From positions 62,001 through 126,000 of the IMG/VR virus record IMGVR_UViG_3300035670_000020: a DNA stretch of 64,000 nucleotides; one strand, written 5' to 3'. The notes under the pieces were generated by a model. That model saw only the letters and a list, made by a program, of their open reading frames with translations. It had not been told where the DNA came from and ran no database searches. This DNA comes from a virus. Shown here in pieces: positions 1-8,607 of this stretch. Position 1 is the first letter of the stretch, and each line of letters starts with the position of its first letter. The translations under genes and the position numbers were made by a program.

Positions 1-1374
1 TCCTATGACATGGAAACGATTTAAGTCTAGTCCAGATATACCTTCTAAGTCTCGCTTTTTAAGTCTACCTTCAATGTTTAGATAATACACTTCACGCGGT
101 TTCTTAAGTGTTCCTTGGTATTCTGATTTTTGTGCAGTAGCGGCGAAATCTAAAGATAAACTAGTATTGTGCGTTACAATAAAATCATTTGTTAAATATA
201 GTCCGTCTGGATTTTCGATTTTAATACACATAGCTTCTTCGTTAGCGACCTTTTCAACTTTTGTAATTGTTCTAAATAAGTTAGGTTTGATTCTCACTTT
301 TCCGGTCTTTTTTCTAGGAAGACTAAATAGTTTATCTAGAGTATTTCCACTAATAGTTAATCTATAGGATGGAAATTTTTTGCCATTTTTGCCAGAATAG
401 CTAGTGAATCTTTTCTTGATTCTACACAAATAACCTAGGCTTTGTGCTAATTCTTGTACATCTTTAGCTAGCTGTTTCGATGTTGTAGAGTACTCTGTTC
501 TATTTCTCTCCATATTAGATCCGTCTGTGTCCATTAATCCTTGCATTAATTTAAAGCGATTAGTCGTGCTAGCATATAAATATTCTTTAGGAATAAATTT
601 GTTATGTGAATTTTTACCAAATAAGTTTAGTGTTTTTAATTTGGCTCTAAGAGTATTTTCAAGCAAGAGTCCTCCACCAAAATTACCACTAATTGAATAG
701 TCATATTTATCTTTACGTTTAAAAGATAAGTTATTTTCGTCACAATATTTTTGGAATTTGTCTAAAATATATTCATCTCCACTAGATATTATTATCGATT
801 TAGTAATGCCTCCATCACCAATCAAACATCCTAAAATATATGGATCTATTGGTAGCCTTTTTTCTTGTTTAAAATAAACAGGCTTAGTAACTGGAATCTT
901 CCATTTCCATCTATCAGTATATTTTAATCCTTCGTCTAATATTTCTTTAAGAGTAATAGTTTTCCAATTTGTTTGTCTATTATTTTTTGATACAGTCCAG
1001 TTATGATCTAATCCACAATAGGTTTTGGACCCATCATTAAATGTTACTCGATATATATCTTTTTTCCCTTGTGGGAATAGGCCAACAACTTTAGTGGTTT
1101 TACCATTAGGGCTGCATACCAAATCTCCAACTTTTAGGTTTTTTAGTTGTGTTGGTCCTTTAGGTGTGTAGATTATATCTGTTAATCTTTGTAGTTTACC
1201 TACTTTGGGCTGACCAGTTAATATAAAAAAACTGCCTTCTGGAACCCCACCATTGAGAGCAATATCAAGTCCGGGGCTAATAGGAATAATAACCTGTTTT
1301 CTATCAATAATGCTATTAGCGCTCGAAATTATATTTTCGCCAAATTCTTTACTAATATCTTCTTTAACTGCCAT
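1..1374 (-). CDS. RecA/UvsX-like recombinase interrupted by an intein (3' end outside window)
   Basis: This is a RecA-fold strand-exchange ATPase, expected to act in phage recombination and repair. The start is ATG at 1374 and the gene runs off the window at base 1, giving 458 codons. Residues 1-60 end in a Walker A motif, GQPKVGK (54-60), and the P-loop resumes at residue 404 with TSLSLDF, so the extein reads GQPKVGKTS after splicing. Residues 404-458 continue as RecA-like sequence. Residues 61-403 are an intein, listed separately. The start overlaps the preceding gene by 11 bases. UvsX, RecA and Sak4-type recombinases share this fold, and the missing C-terminus prevents a finer call. Confidence 0.75.
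   Translation of the reverse strand, partial: MAVKEDISKEFGENIISSANSIIDRKQVIIPISPGLDIALNGGVPEGSFFILTGQPKVGKLQRLTDIIYTPKGPTQLKNLKVGDLVCSPNGKTTKVVGLFPQGKKDIYRVTFNDGSKTYCGLDHNWTVSKNNRQTNWKTITLKEILDEGLKYTDRWKWKIPVTKPVYFKQEKRLPIDPYILGCLIGDGGITKSIIISSGDEYILDKFQKYCDENNLSFKRKDKYDYSISGNFGGGLLLENTLRAKLKTLNLFGKNSHNKFIPKEYLYASTTNRFKLMQGLMDTDGSNMERNRTEYSTTSKQLAKDVQELAQSLGYLCRIKKRFTSYSGKNGKKFPSYRLTISGNTLDKLFSLPRKKTGKVRIKPNLFRTITKVEKVANEEAMCIKIENPDGLYLTNDFIVTHNTSLSLDFAATAQKSEYQGTLKKPREVYYLNIEGRLKKRDLEGISGLDLNRFHVIG
166..1194 (-). other. Intein (class 3 type) with LAGLIDADG endonuclease, inside the RecA-like gene
   Basis: This is a 343-residue in-frame insertion at the Walker A Lys/Thr junction. The first residue is Leu, not Cys or Ser, so the standard N-terminal nucleophile is absent. 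Instead there is Trp at intein position 66 (DHNWTV, block B), Cys at 323 (AMCIKI, block F position 4) and Thr at 341 just before the terminal His-Asn, with Thr as the +1 residue. This Trp-Cys-Thr set defines class 3 inteins, in which the internal Cys starts splicing. Two LAGLIDADG motifs, LGCLIGDGG (121-129) and GLMDTDGSN (219-227), indicate an embedded homing endonuclease. Confidence 0.8.
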
Positions 1375-1810
1375 TATTTTGCTCCTCTGTATCTTCGTCT
1401 AGGGATTTCAATTTAGATAAGATATTATTAACTGTTGGAATTTTTCTATCAAACTTAATATCTTTTTTTCTTTCTAGATTCATTTTTAGTTCTTTGTTCT
1501 GTGAATCTAAAAGTTTCTGCTCTTTCTCTATAATAGCAATCAAACTGGGCGCTCGCAAAGAGTATAATCTCTGTGCTTTTGGATCTCGTAACGCTTTAAC
1601 TATTGCTGCTGGATCATACTTTTTAACAAGCTTATTTGCTGTAGCTATTTGGTTTCTATAAAAAGCCGCCCATTCTTTAGATACCCAAAATCGATAGTGT
1701 AGATCTTTTTTATCGTATCGAGCCTTATTTTCACAGATTATCTCTGTAATATATTGAGCAGCGGTAACGGTTTTGCCGTTACTATACTTGGAAGGATATC
1801 TATTAGACAT
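1364..1810 (-). CDS. Hypothetical protein, 148 aa
   Basis: The family was not recognised. This is a charged, probably helical soluble protein with a Lys/Glu-rich stretch at about residues 90-140. No signal peptide, membrane segment or metal motif is visible. It lies between a small HTH-like gene (3-base gap) and the RecA-like recombinase, whose start it overlaps by 11 bases. It is therefore probably co-transcribed with recombination functions. A recombination accessory role is only a guess from position. Confidence 0.6.
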   Translation of the reverse strand: MSNRYPSKYSNGKTVTAAQYITEIICENKARYDKKDLHYRFWVSKEWAAFYRNQIATANKLVKKYDPAAIVKALRDPKAQRLYSLRAPSLIAIIEKEQKLLDSQNKELKMNLERKKDIKFDRKIPTVNNILSKLKSLDEDTEEQNNGS

Positions 1811-1813
1811 TGA

Positions 1814-2170
1814 TTACTTTGGGCGAAAAATTGCGTCTTTGTTTCGAATACTGATAGGATTTGACTTATTCTTTTTTCTGTGTTCATCAGCTAGTTCTGT
1901 GAAACCCTTTGTTGTTATAGTAACAGTACTATTACCGTCAGCATCTTTCTTTTCGACCAACGGAAGATTTTTCTTTCGCTTTTTGGCAACGGCGGGTTCG
2001 TTCTTGTTTTTCATTTTCTTGTTAGCTTGAGTATTAACTTCTGCTTTTTCCAAGCATTTGATTACTTGATCAACAGATAATTTAAGAGCCTCAGAAATTT
2101 CTTCTGCGTCTTTCCCTTCATTATTCATCCAGTAAATTGCATATGTTTGTGTTTTATTTAGTCTAGCCAT
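1814..2170 (-). CDS. Small HTH-like protein, 118 aa
   Basis: Residues 1-45 (LNKTQTYAIYWMNNEGKDAEEI followed by a second helix, split here only for description) look like a short helix-turn-helix of the kind found at sigma-factor or resolvase ends. The rest is a lysine-rich linker (KKMKNK, AKKRKKN) and a polar tail. The stop codon of the upstream gene and this ATG overlap as TAATG at 2170, indicating translational coupling. It may bind DNA, but no partner or target can be named. Confidence 0.55.
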   Translation of the reverse strand: MARLNKTQTYAIYWMNNEGKDAEEISEALKLSVDQVIKCLEKAEVNTQANKKMKNKNEPAVAKKRKKNLPLVEKKDADGNSTVTITTKGFTELADEHRKKNKSNPISIRNKDAIFRPK

Positions 2171-2559
2171 TAATTATTCTCCTTGTTTGCCTTGCTCAAC
2201 CATGATCTATTTAGTGTTCGTAGATAATTGACATATAACTCAAAAACCTTTGGATTAACCTCAATAAAATTTGTAACCTCGTCTGTTCGTTTCAGTAATG
2301 TGTTTGATTGATTTGTTACTAGTGGATTTGGATCAAATATATTTCTACGATCATCTACTCTAACAAAAAATCTAGTTTTTCCATTATTTGTTATTGTTTT
2401 TGCATAAACGTCTTTGTCGTTTTTAAGAGCTTTTTCTGTTTTGATGCGAGGGTTTAGTAAATCGTCTAAGAAATCGTTTTTCTTTTTGTGTCCAAAAAAT
2501 TCATATTCGTTATTGTCTGATACATTCGGATCTATTTTAAAAATACATTCTTCTGCCAT
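2170..2559 (-). CDS. Hypothetical protein, 129 aa
   Basis: The family was not recognised. It is an acidic/polar soluble protein without signal peptide, membrane segment or cysteine motif. It is tightly packed: its ATG follows the zinc-ribbon gene by one base and its stop overlaps the next ATG (TAATG). It belongs to the same right-to-left operon that ends in the RecA-like recombinase. Confidence 0.55.
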   Translation of the reverse strand: MAEECIFKIDPNVSDNNEYEFFGHKKKNDFLDDLLNPRIKTEKALKNDKDVYAKTITNNGKTRFFVRVDDRRNIFDPNPLVTNQSNTLLKRTDEVTNFIEVNPKVFELYVNYLRTLNRSWLSKANKENN

Positions 2560-2560
2560 A

Positions 2561-2941
2561 TTAAATCTTCTTTCTTGGGTTCTTTTTTCTTCTAACTTTT
2601 TGTGAATTATCAGACCATTTAACTGTTTGGTCTGTATTCATCCTTTTCATTCCTTTTGGTAACGCTCCCTTTTGGCGATAGTCATAGTGTTTCTTTTGTA
2701 GTCTACTCTTATGGTCGTCGCTAAATCTATCTCTATTGCGATCAGCTAATTCTCCAAGAGTAAGTTGATCATCGCTTTTTTTTACACTAGTGATCTGTGT
2801 AGCAACGTCCAACATATAGTTACGGTGCGTTTTTTTACTATTGCAATGAAGACATTTGGGCGATTCTTGATAGTCTTTTATAAAGAAAAAGAGTTCAAAT
2901 TTTTCGCCGCATTTATCGCATCCATAACTATACGTTGGCAT
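2561..2941 (-). CDS. FmdB-type zinc-ribbon protein, 126 aa
   Basis: The N-terminus MPTYSYGCDKCGEKFEL, followed by a second pair CLHC at about residues 30-33, is the typical FmdB/CxxC regulatory zinc ribbon. Four cysteines would bind one zinc. The remaining two thirds is basic and probably disordered, ending in RRKKNPRKK, which fits a nucleic-acid-binding role. The start overlaps the HNH endonuclease gene by 14 bases. FmdB-like ribbons are common small phage proteins of unknown precise function. Confidence 0.65.
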   Translation of the reverse strand: MPTYSYGCDKCGEKFELFFFIKDYQESPKCLHCNSKKTHRNYMLDVATQITSVKKSDDQLTLGELADRNRDRFSDDHKSRLQKKHYDYRQKGALPKGMKRMNTDQTVKWSDNSQKVRRKKNPRKKI

Positions 2942-3524
2942 TTTGCTTATAACTTTCTGGTAAATATATCGCCCACTCTTCAGGAATACTATCCTTTATT
3001 TTAGTTAGATATCTGTTGATTGGCAAGAATTTACTGCTCTTAGCTGGAACATATGGTAAATGTAGTAATGGCATTTGTGCTTGTTGGGGAGTTCTATTTC
3101 CCTTTTTATGATTACATTTGACACAACTAGTTGCTATATTTGTCCATACTGTAGGAGTTCCCTTTTTATAGTTCCATAAGCTCTTAGGTATTACGTGATC
3201 ATATGTTAATTCGCTACTATCAAATATCTTATGACAATATAAACAAGTATAATCATCTCTTATGAAAACATTTCTTCTATTAAAGGCGATTCCATGACGA
3301 CTTGTTTTGAAGAACTTACGTGTTCTTACAACAGCAGGAATAGGATACTTACGATCATGAGCACCCTGAATAAAATCATCCTTATAAAAGTCTAGAATAT
3401 CTACGCCATGTTTATCATCTTCTGTATATCCTAAACTCCAACTCATTGCACGAGTCCAAGATACTATACAAAGCGGACTATAATCAGCATTCAAAACTAA
3501 ACATCTACTGTTTTTGGTTTTCAT
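2928..3524 (-). CDS. HNH endonuclease family protein, 198 aa
   Basis: The HNH fold spans about residues 88-142: CLYC (94-97), YDHVIP with catalytic Asp-His at 109-110, an Asn at 129, and CVKCNHKKGN (134-143). The four cysteines form a structural zinc site. The N-terminal half (VLNADYSPL, then a Trp-rich segment) matches a widespread stand-alone HNH family found in bacteria and phages, so it is not clearly a homing enzyme. It sits between phoH and the FmdB-like gene. Possible roles are DNA processing or packaging-associated nicking, and the sequence does not decide. Confidence 0.75.
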   Translation of the reverse strand: MKTKNSRCLVLNADYSPLCIVSWTRAMSWSLGYTEDDKHGVDILDFYKDDFIQGAHDRKYPIPAVVRTRKFFKTSRHGIAFNRRNVFIRDDYTCLYCHKIFDSSELTYDHVIPKSLWNYKKGTPTVWTNIATSCVKCNHKKGNRTPQQAQMPLLHLPYVPAKSSKFLPINRYLTKIKDSIPEEWAIYLPESYKQNANV

Positions 3525-3554
3525 CGTACAATTCCGAATTAACTATCGTTCCTA

Positions 3555-4301
3555 TTAACTAGACTTTTTGCTATTTTCGTATTCTTTTTCTTCCAACATC
3601 TCTAGTCTGTCTAATATTTTCTCAATTATGGGATTACGAACAATATCAGTGGTTTCTAGTACAGAAACGCCGATTCCATCTATCCCATACAAAGAGTCAA
3701 TCATATACTTAAATCCGCCTCTCATATGATATGGTAGATCAGATTGAGATACGTCGCCAGTAATCACCATTTTACTGTCTCTGCCTATTCGTGTCAAGAG
3801 CATTTTTAGTTGATCATAGCTTGCGTTTTGGCATTCGTCCGCAATTATAAAACAATTATGAAAATTACGACCCCTCATAAAACCAAATGGAACAATCTCA
3901 ATCTTATTACTAGCCTTTAATGAAACATATGTTCCAGCAGCAGAATAATTATTAATCTCATCTAATATTGGTAATAAATACGGATGTAATTTTTCTTCGA
4001 AAATTCCTGGTAGAAAACCAAGCTTTTCGCCAGCCTCTACAACTGGTCTAGTTATAATAATTTTATTAACTTTATCTTCTAACAAATACTCCAGCGCAGT
4101 ACCTACTGCACAAGAAGTTTTTCCGCTCCCTGCTGGGCCATGACACAAAACAATGCTATTTTGATTTATTTTATTGATATAGTCGGCTTGATTAGCAGAT
4201 CTAGGTTTTACTTTATGTCTATTAGCAAATCCCTTAAAATTTGTTGGCGGTCCAATATCATTAGTAGCATCTATAACCTTCTTTTTTCTAGTTTTTCTCA
4301 A
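3555..4301 (-). CDS. phoH: PhoH-like ATPase, 248 aa
   Basis: This is a PhoH-type P-loop ATPase. It has Walker A GPAGSGKT (55-62), the family signature IITRPVVEAGEKLGFLPG, a Walker B region IIADECQN and the sensor-like VITGDVSQSDLP. The length fits the compact phage/bacterial form. The only possible start is a TTG at 4301 with AAGGA about 8 bases upstream; there is no internal Met before the conserved domain. A promoter-like element lies 40-58 bases upstream. PhoH is common in large phages and its role there is unresolved. Confidence 0.9.
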   Translation of the reverse strand: MRKTRKKKVIDATNDIGPPTNFKGFANRHKVKPRSANQADYINKINQNSIVLCHGPAGSGKTSCAVGTALEYLLEDKVNKIIITRPVVEAGEKLGFLPGIFEEKLHPYLLPILDEINNYSAAGTYVSLKASNKIEIVPFGFMRGRNFHNCFIIADECQNASYDQLKMLLTRIGRDSKMVITGDVSQSDLPYHMRGGFKYMIDSLYGIDGIGVSVLETTDIVRNPIIEKILDRLEMLEEKEYENSKKSS

Positions 4302-4340
4302 AGTTAGGTTCCTTTTAGGGAAGTGTGTTTATAGTAAAAT

Positions 4341-4360
4341 CCTACCATTATATACACTAT
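4341..4360 (-). promoter_or_regulatory. Promoter-like element before phoH
   Basis: On the minus strand the sequence reads ATAGTGTATATAATGGTAGG. It contains the TGTAT-nnTAA core seen before several late-type genes and also a TATAAT-like box. It overlaps the dUTPase stop codon and lies about 40 bases before the phoH TTG. No good TTGACA box is visible. Confidence 0.45.
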
Positions 4361-4779
4361 CCGCTTGATCCAAACCCCTTTTCGCCCCTATTGGTTTCTG
4401 TCAATTCGTCGGTTTCCACCATAGGGAAATTAAAATGTTGCTCAATAATGACTTGGGCGATTTTGTCTCCATAAGTTATTTCAAATGTTTTTTCTTTGTC
4501 TGTATTAATTAGTACAACTTTATATTCGCCCGAATATCCACTATCACAAACTCCTGCTAAAACATCAATACCTTGTTTAGCAGCAAGTCCTGATCTTGGG
4601 GCGATTCGTGCATAGAACCCATCAGGTAATTGTAAACAAATTCCTGTGCCGACAATAGCTCTTTCTCCAGGGGGAATAGAAACCTGTTCGACGGCAAATA
4701 AATCAGCCCCTGCGTCTGTTGGATTATTTCTTTTGGGCGTTATTGCTAATTCATGAATCTTCTTTACTTTAATCATCAT
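4357..4779 (-). CDS. dut: dUTP pyrophosphatase, 140 aa
   Basis: This trimeric dUTPase hydrolyses dUTP to dUMP, keeping uracil out of DNA and feeding thymidylate synthesis. All five motifs are present: DAGADLF, APRSGLA, VCDSGYSGE, GDKIAQVII and the C-terminal RGEKGFGSSG. AGGAGG lies immediately before tandem ATGs at 4779 and 4776. A longer reading from a TTG at 4800 would overlap nrdA and adds no conserved residues, so the ATG is preferred. It follows nrdA by 9 bases. Confidence 0.93.
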   Translation of the reverse strand: MMIKVKKIHELAITPKRNNPTDAGADLFAVEQVSIPPGERAIVGTGICLQLPDGFYARIAPRSGLAAKQGIDVLAGVCDSGYSGEYKVVLINTDKEKTFEITYGDKIAQVIIEQHFNFPMVETDELTETNRGEKGFGSSG

Positions 4780-4787
4780 TCCTCCTA

Positions 4788-6446
4788 TTAGGCTTCGCAA
4801 CTAGAACAGCTCAGAAGATTTCTTGCTAATTCCTGAGCAGGATTTGCGCTCCTCTGATAATAAAATGTTTTAACTCCCATCCTCCATCCCTCAATTAGTA
4901 GATCGCTAACTTGTTTTGGTGGAGTATTGGGTGGAACCATAAGATTTAAGGATTGTGCTTGATCTATATATTGTTGACGATTAGCTGCTTGAATAACAAT
5001 TTCTTTTTGGCTAATCTCACCAAAGGTCTTAAACACATCTTTTTCTTCTTGAGATAGAAAATCTAAATGTTGAACAGAACCACCCTTAACCAATATGCTC
5101 TTCCACACTTCATCATTATGTTTATCATATTTTTTCAATAGATCTTTTAGGTGAGGATTTTTAAATGTAAATTTGCCCTTAGCTAAATTCTTAACAAAGT
5201 AATTACTGTTAAGCGGCTCTATACTGGGGCTAACTTGTCCCAATATAAAGGAACTACTTGTTGTTGGAGCAATAGCAAGAGTTGTAACATTTCTTCGCCC
5301 ATAGCCCTCTAATATTGGAGCTTCTCCAAATTTTTCGGCTAATTCAATAGTAGCCCTATCCGCCTTTTCTCTTATTGTTTTCCAGATTTGTCCATTAATC
5401 ATCTTAGCTTGTAGACTTTCAAATGGAATCATTTTGCTCTGTAGGTATGAATGCCACCCCAATCCGCCCAAACCTAATGCTCTTTGGTTTAGGGCAAAGT
5501 TTCTAGCGCTCTTCATAAATCTTATATTTTCTGTTTTATCTACAAACTCTTGATTAACAGCGTCTAAGAAATATATCATAGTTTCTACTGCATCTGTTTC
5601 GGCTATCTCATCCCAATGCAATAGATTAAGACTACTTAGTACACACACAAAACTATTGTTCTCATCTGAAAAAAGATTTATTTCCGAGCATAGATTTGAC
5701 CCACTTATCTTCATGCTCTTATCTTTATACACTTGAGGAGCATTATTATTTACTGTGTCGGTAAAGAATATATAAGGATAACCAGTTTCAAACCTCTTTT
5801 GGATAATTTTGGCCCAAATCTTTCTCTTAGACTTATCTCCCTCAACCATACTATTCATCCAAGCATCAGTAATAGTAACCCCAATGCTCATATTCTGAAT
5901 AGAATGACCTTCTCCTCTAATCTGCAAAAACTCTTCAATATCCGGATGTTCTACCGGGAGATATGCTGCAAAAGATCCTCTACGTTGCTGACCTTGAGTG
6001 ATAACATTTGTAGCAGTATCGAACATTTCCATGAAATGTACTGGCCCACTACTTTCGCCCCCAACACTAATCTTAGCTCCACGACCTCTTAGATCACCAA
6101 AATAACCACTGGTTCCTCCACCCACTTTGCTCATCATTCCAACTTCTGCTGTTTTGTACAAGATACTAGTGATTGTATCGTCTATATAACTCCCAAAACA
6201 AGAAACAGGTAATCCTCGTTTATTTCCGAAATTCGTAATGACTGGTGTGCTTAATGAATAAAAACCTTTTGATAAATAGTTATAGAATTTATCAGAGAAC
6301 CCAGATACACCCAATATCTTTTCTGCATTATCTGAAATTTGTCTATATCGTACTTCTGGCTCTGTACCTTCTTCTAGGTAACCGCGTTCTAAAAATAGTC
6401 TTGAGTGCTTATTTAGCCAATAAAATGGTTCATTTACTTTTGTCAT
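4788..6446 (-). CDS. nrdA: Ribonucleotide reductase large subunit, class I, 552 aa
   Basis: The catalytic alpha subunit reduces ribonucleotides to deoxyribonucleotides with the adjacent beta subunit. Visible features are PVSCFGSY with the first redox cysteine, the NLCSEI motif (Asn-Cys-Glu active site), the segment CVLSSLNL, the phosphate-binding IAPTTSSS, and a C-terminal CSSC pair for re-reduction. At 552 residues it is much shorter than E. coli NrdA: it starts at the catalytic barrel and lacks an N-terminal ATP cone, so it should escape dATP inhibition through that site. It lies between nrdB (25 bases) and dut (9 bases). Confidence 0.93.
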   Translation of the reverse strand: MTKVNEPFYWLNKHSRLFLERGYLEEGTEPEVRYRQISDNAEKILGVSGFSDKFYNYLSKGFYSLSTPVITNFGNKRGLPVSCFGSYIDDTITSILYKTAEVGMMSKVGGGTSGYFGDLRGRGAKISVGGESSGPVHFMEMFDTATNVITQGQQRRGSFAAYLPVEHPDIEEFLQIRGEGHSIQNMSIGVTITDAWMNSMVEGDKSKRKIWAKIIQKRFETGYPYIFFTDTVNNNAPQVYKDKSMKISGSNLCSEINLFSDENNSFVCVLSSLNLLHWDEIAETDAVETMIYFLDAVNQEFVDKTENIRFMKSARNFALNQRALGLGGLGWHSYLQSKMIPFESLQAKMINGQIWKTIREKADRATIELAEKFGEAPILEGYGRRNVTTLAIAPTTSSSFILGQVSPSIEPLNSNYFVKNLAKGKFTFKNPHLKDLLKKYDKHNDEVWKSILVKGGSVQHLDFLSQEEKDVFKTFGEISQKEIVIQAANRQQYIDQAQSLNLMVPPNTPPKQVSDLLIEGWRMGVKTFYYQRSANPAQELARNLLSCSSCEA

Positions 6447-6470
6447 AAATATTTATATCCTAATTAACTT

Positions 6471-8417
6471 TTAAAATAATTCGTCTACACTAAAACATAC
6501 TGAATTTTTAGAGTATTCAACTGGTCTTGAGTTAAAGAAGTCTGTCATATTATTGCCTAGAATCTGTTCATCAAACCATGTTGTTTTTTTAAGCATTTCG
6601 TTGTCTACTCCAAATACTGATTCATAGCCAATTTCTTTCAGAGAGGCATTTAAGCGATCCTTAATATATTCTTTCAAAAGATTTGAATTAAGATATTCGC
6701 TCTCATATCCATTAACGATCCAATCAATGATCTCGCACTCATATTTTACTGCTTCTTTGGCTTCGTGCAAGATTTTTTTCTCTAGCTGTTCATCGAATAG
6801 GTCTGGATGTTCTTCTTTAATAGTATTAATGATTTTTATTCCAATCATAGAATGCAAACAATTTCCTGCAATAAATGTTTTACCGTCTAGTCTTGTTATA
6901 ATAGCTCCAGAATCCACTGATACGCAATATACATTGCCATTGTATTTAGTTATAGTTTTCTTTATTCCGTGTGAAACTGGATTATGGTCTATTTTTCTTA
7001 ATCCAAGCTTATAACATGGACTATCTTCATATCCTTCTTTTGTATTAGCATAGTAACTTGTTGCATACCCAGCACATATTGCTATAGATTGAACCATATC
7101 GATACACGATTTATTAGTAGAAGAATACCCTATACTGTCAGAGTCAGACCTTTTATATCCATCCCACTCAACTACTTCTTGTATAAAGTCTTCACACCAT
7201 TCTAGAGATTTATTTTTAAGATCGACCCAATCAAAAGATTTATAGTCAAAATCATGATTAAATGTTATTCTATAGATAACTTCATTATCTTTATTTGGTT
7301 CTGATTTAGTATATGGAATATTGCTCTTATTTAATATCCATTCCAGTCTCTCTTTTTTTCTATCCTTAGTTAATGCAAAAGAGTGTGTTTGCCCGCCATT
7401 TTTTCCTCTTTTTATTTTTTCTGCTTTGGTATTTTTCCAATACAAAATAGATCCGTCTGCTTGAATAGCTATCTTAAGTCTGTCTTCGTAAGACAAAATA
7501 TTGTCTCCATCATTGTTTAATGTGCCACTAATTGGTATTTTTATATTTTTATGTAACTTAAGATCAATTGCTTTCTTTTTTTTGTAGTTGTCATAATTAT
7601 CAAAGTAAACCATATCATGATTTGGAGTAACTATGCACTTGTTTCCAGATCTACTAAAAGCGATAACATCTCCAGTATATTTTTTATTAGTTTTATGATT
7701 GACTTTAGTAAATTCTATTAATCCTTCTGGAGTATATTGAGCTACATCATCTCCTACATTAATATCTCTAAAATCTACCCATCCTTTTGGGGTTAGTATT
7801 TCAGTGCCTTCAATATAGCATTCTTCTCTTGATGTATACTCAACCTGCTTATTTGTATCTTTTAGCATATTCTTAAATCGCCCAAAATAGCTAATAGTAT
7901 AAAACTGACTAAATAGAGCAATATTTTCAACAAATAAAGTAAACAAAATTAATGAATAGATGAATTGTTTTTTATTATCTTCGTGGAATTTGTGTAGATG
8001 TTTGCGTAAGTAGTTTACGCGTCCCTTAATAATATCTAATTCTAAAATCTTCTCAAAATTATCATCAATACCAAGTACTTCTAATAAACGCTCATAAGCA
8101 TCCCCATGAATGACTTCAACATGAGCCATTGTATAACCAAGATCATTAAGAGAAGGATGAGGTAAATTCTCTCCCAGCTTCGCCCAAAACTTCTTGACCG
8201 AAATCTCTAATTGACCAATTGTTGAAAGGGCGCGAATTATAATCTGTTGTTCTTGATCTGTTAAATTAACCAAAAAATCCTGTTTGTCGCTTTGGAAGTT
8301 GAATTCTCTGTGCGTCCAGAAGCCGTTGTGCATAGCTTCAATAAAGTCTTGGGTCCAGGGATAGTGATCAGGTTTACGGGAAATTTGTTCATTAAATATC
8401 ATCTTTGATTGCTCCAT
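6471..8417 (-). CDS. nrdB: Ribonucleotide reductase small subunit with an intein, 648 aa
   Basis: This is the di-iron, tyrosyl-radical beta subunit. Extein residues 1-199 and 520-648 join to a 328-residue protein. The first ligand set is Glu71, Glu101 and His104, with the radical Tyr at 108 (EVIHGDAY). The second set includes the motif Glu-Cys-Leu-His, formed only after splicing: Glu199 precedes the intein and Cys520-Leu-His522 follows it. The unspliced chain therefore cannot assemble the iron site. It is part of an operon dCMP deaminase, small ORF, nrdB, nrdA, dut. The start ATG at 8417 has no strong ribosome-binding site. Confidence 0.92.
   Translation of the reverse strand: MEQSKMIFNEQISRKPDHYPWTQDFIEAMHNGFWTHREFNFQSDKQDFLVNLTDQEQQIIIRALSTIGQLEISVKKFWAKLGENLPHPSLNDLGYTMAHVEVIHGDAYERLLEVLGIDDNFEKILELDIIKGRVNYLRKHLHKFHEDNKKQFIYSLILFTLFVENIALFSQFYTISYFGRFKNMLKDTNKQVEYTSREECYIEGTEILTPKGWVDFRDINVGDDVAQYTPEGLIEFTKVNHKTNKKYTGDVIAFSRSGNKCIVTPNHDMVYFDNYDNYKKKKAIDLKLHKNIKIPISGTLNNDGDNILSYEDRLKIAIQADGSILYWKNTKAEKIKRGKNGGQTHSFALTKDRKKERLEWILNKSNIPYTKSEPNKDNEVIYRITFNHDFDYKSFDWVDLKNKSLEWCEDFIQEVVEWDGYKRSDSDSIGYSSTNKSCIDMVQSIAICAGYATSYYANTKEGYEDSPCYKLGLRKIDHNPVSHGIKKTITKYNGNVYCVSVDSGAIITRLDGKTFIAGNCLHSMIGIKIINTIKEEHPDLFDEQLEKKILHEAKEAVKYECEIIDWIVNGYESEYLNSNLLKEYIKDRLNASLKEIGYESVFGVDNEMLKKTTWFDEQILGNNMTDFFNSRPVEYSKNSVCFSVDELF
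6861..7820 (-). other. Intein with degenerate LAGLIDADG endonuclease, inside nrdB
   Basis: This 320-residue insertion starts at Cys (CYIEGTEILTPKGW, block A) and ends FIAGN before a +1 Cys. Block B is VTPNHDMV with the conserved Thr and His. The usual penultimate His is replaced by Gly, a known but less common variant. Two endonuclease-like motifs, KIAIQADGSI (116-125) and EVVEWDGYK (215-223), are weakened LAGLIDADG helices with one acidic residue each, so endonuclease activity is uncertain. The insertion point is between two metal ligands of NrdB. Confidence 0.88.
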
Positions 8418-8447
8418 TTAAAATAGGTGTACTTTGTCTCCACAATG

Positions 8448-8582
8448 TTACAGTTTTTTATTCAACAGAGCTACCATGCCTATTAAAACGGATGCTCGAA
8501 AGGAGGTTTCCGCTGTAGAATGTCCATAAAAAAGATCATATGAGTATATCAGCATGGAAATATAAAAAATAACATTCATCAT
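8448..8582 (-). CDS. Possible small membrane protein, 44 aa
   Basis: A short reading frame lies between the dCMP deaminase (25-base gap) and nrdB (30-base gap). It encodes MMNVIFYISMLIYSYDL, then a second apolar stretch ASVLIGMVALLNKKL. Both segments could be short membrane helices. The upstream sequence CAGAGACAGAT is only a weak ribosome-binding site. Without this frame the interval would be unexplained. The family was not recognised, and it could be chance. Confidence 0.4.
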   Translation of the reverse strand: MMNVIFYISMLIYSYDLFYGHSTAETSFRASVLIGMVALLNKKL

Positions 8583-8607
8583 ATCTGTCTCTGTTGTTTT
8601 GGTAATC

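Noticed and set aside
8476-8529. Short plus-strand frame with AAAGGAGG between nrdB and the deaminase
   Set aside because: Only 17 codons; AAAGGAGG occurs inside the frame and not before its start.
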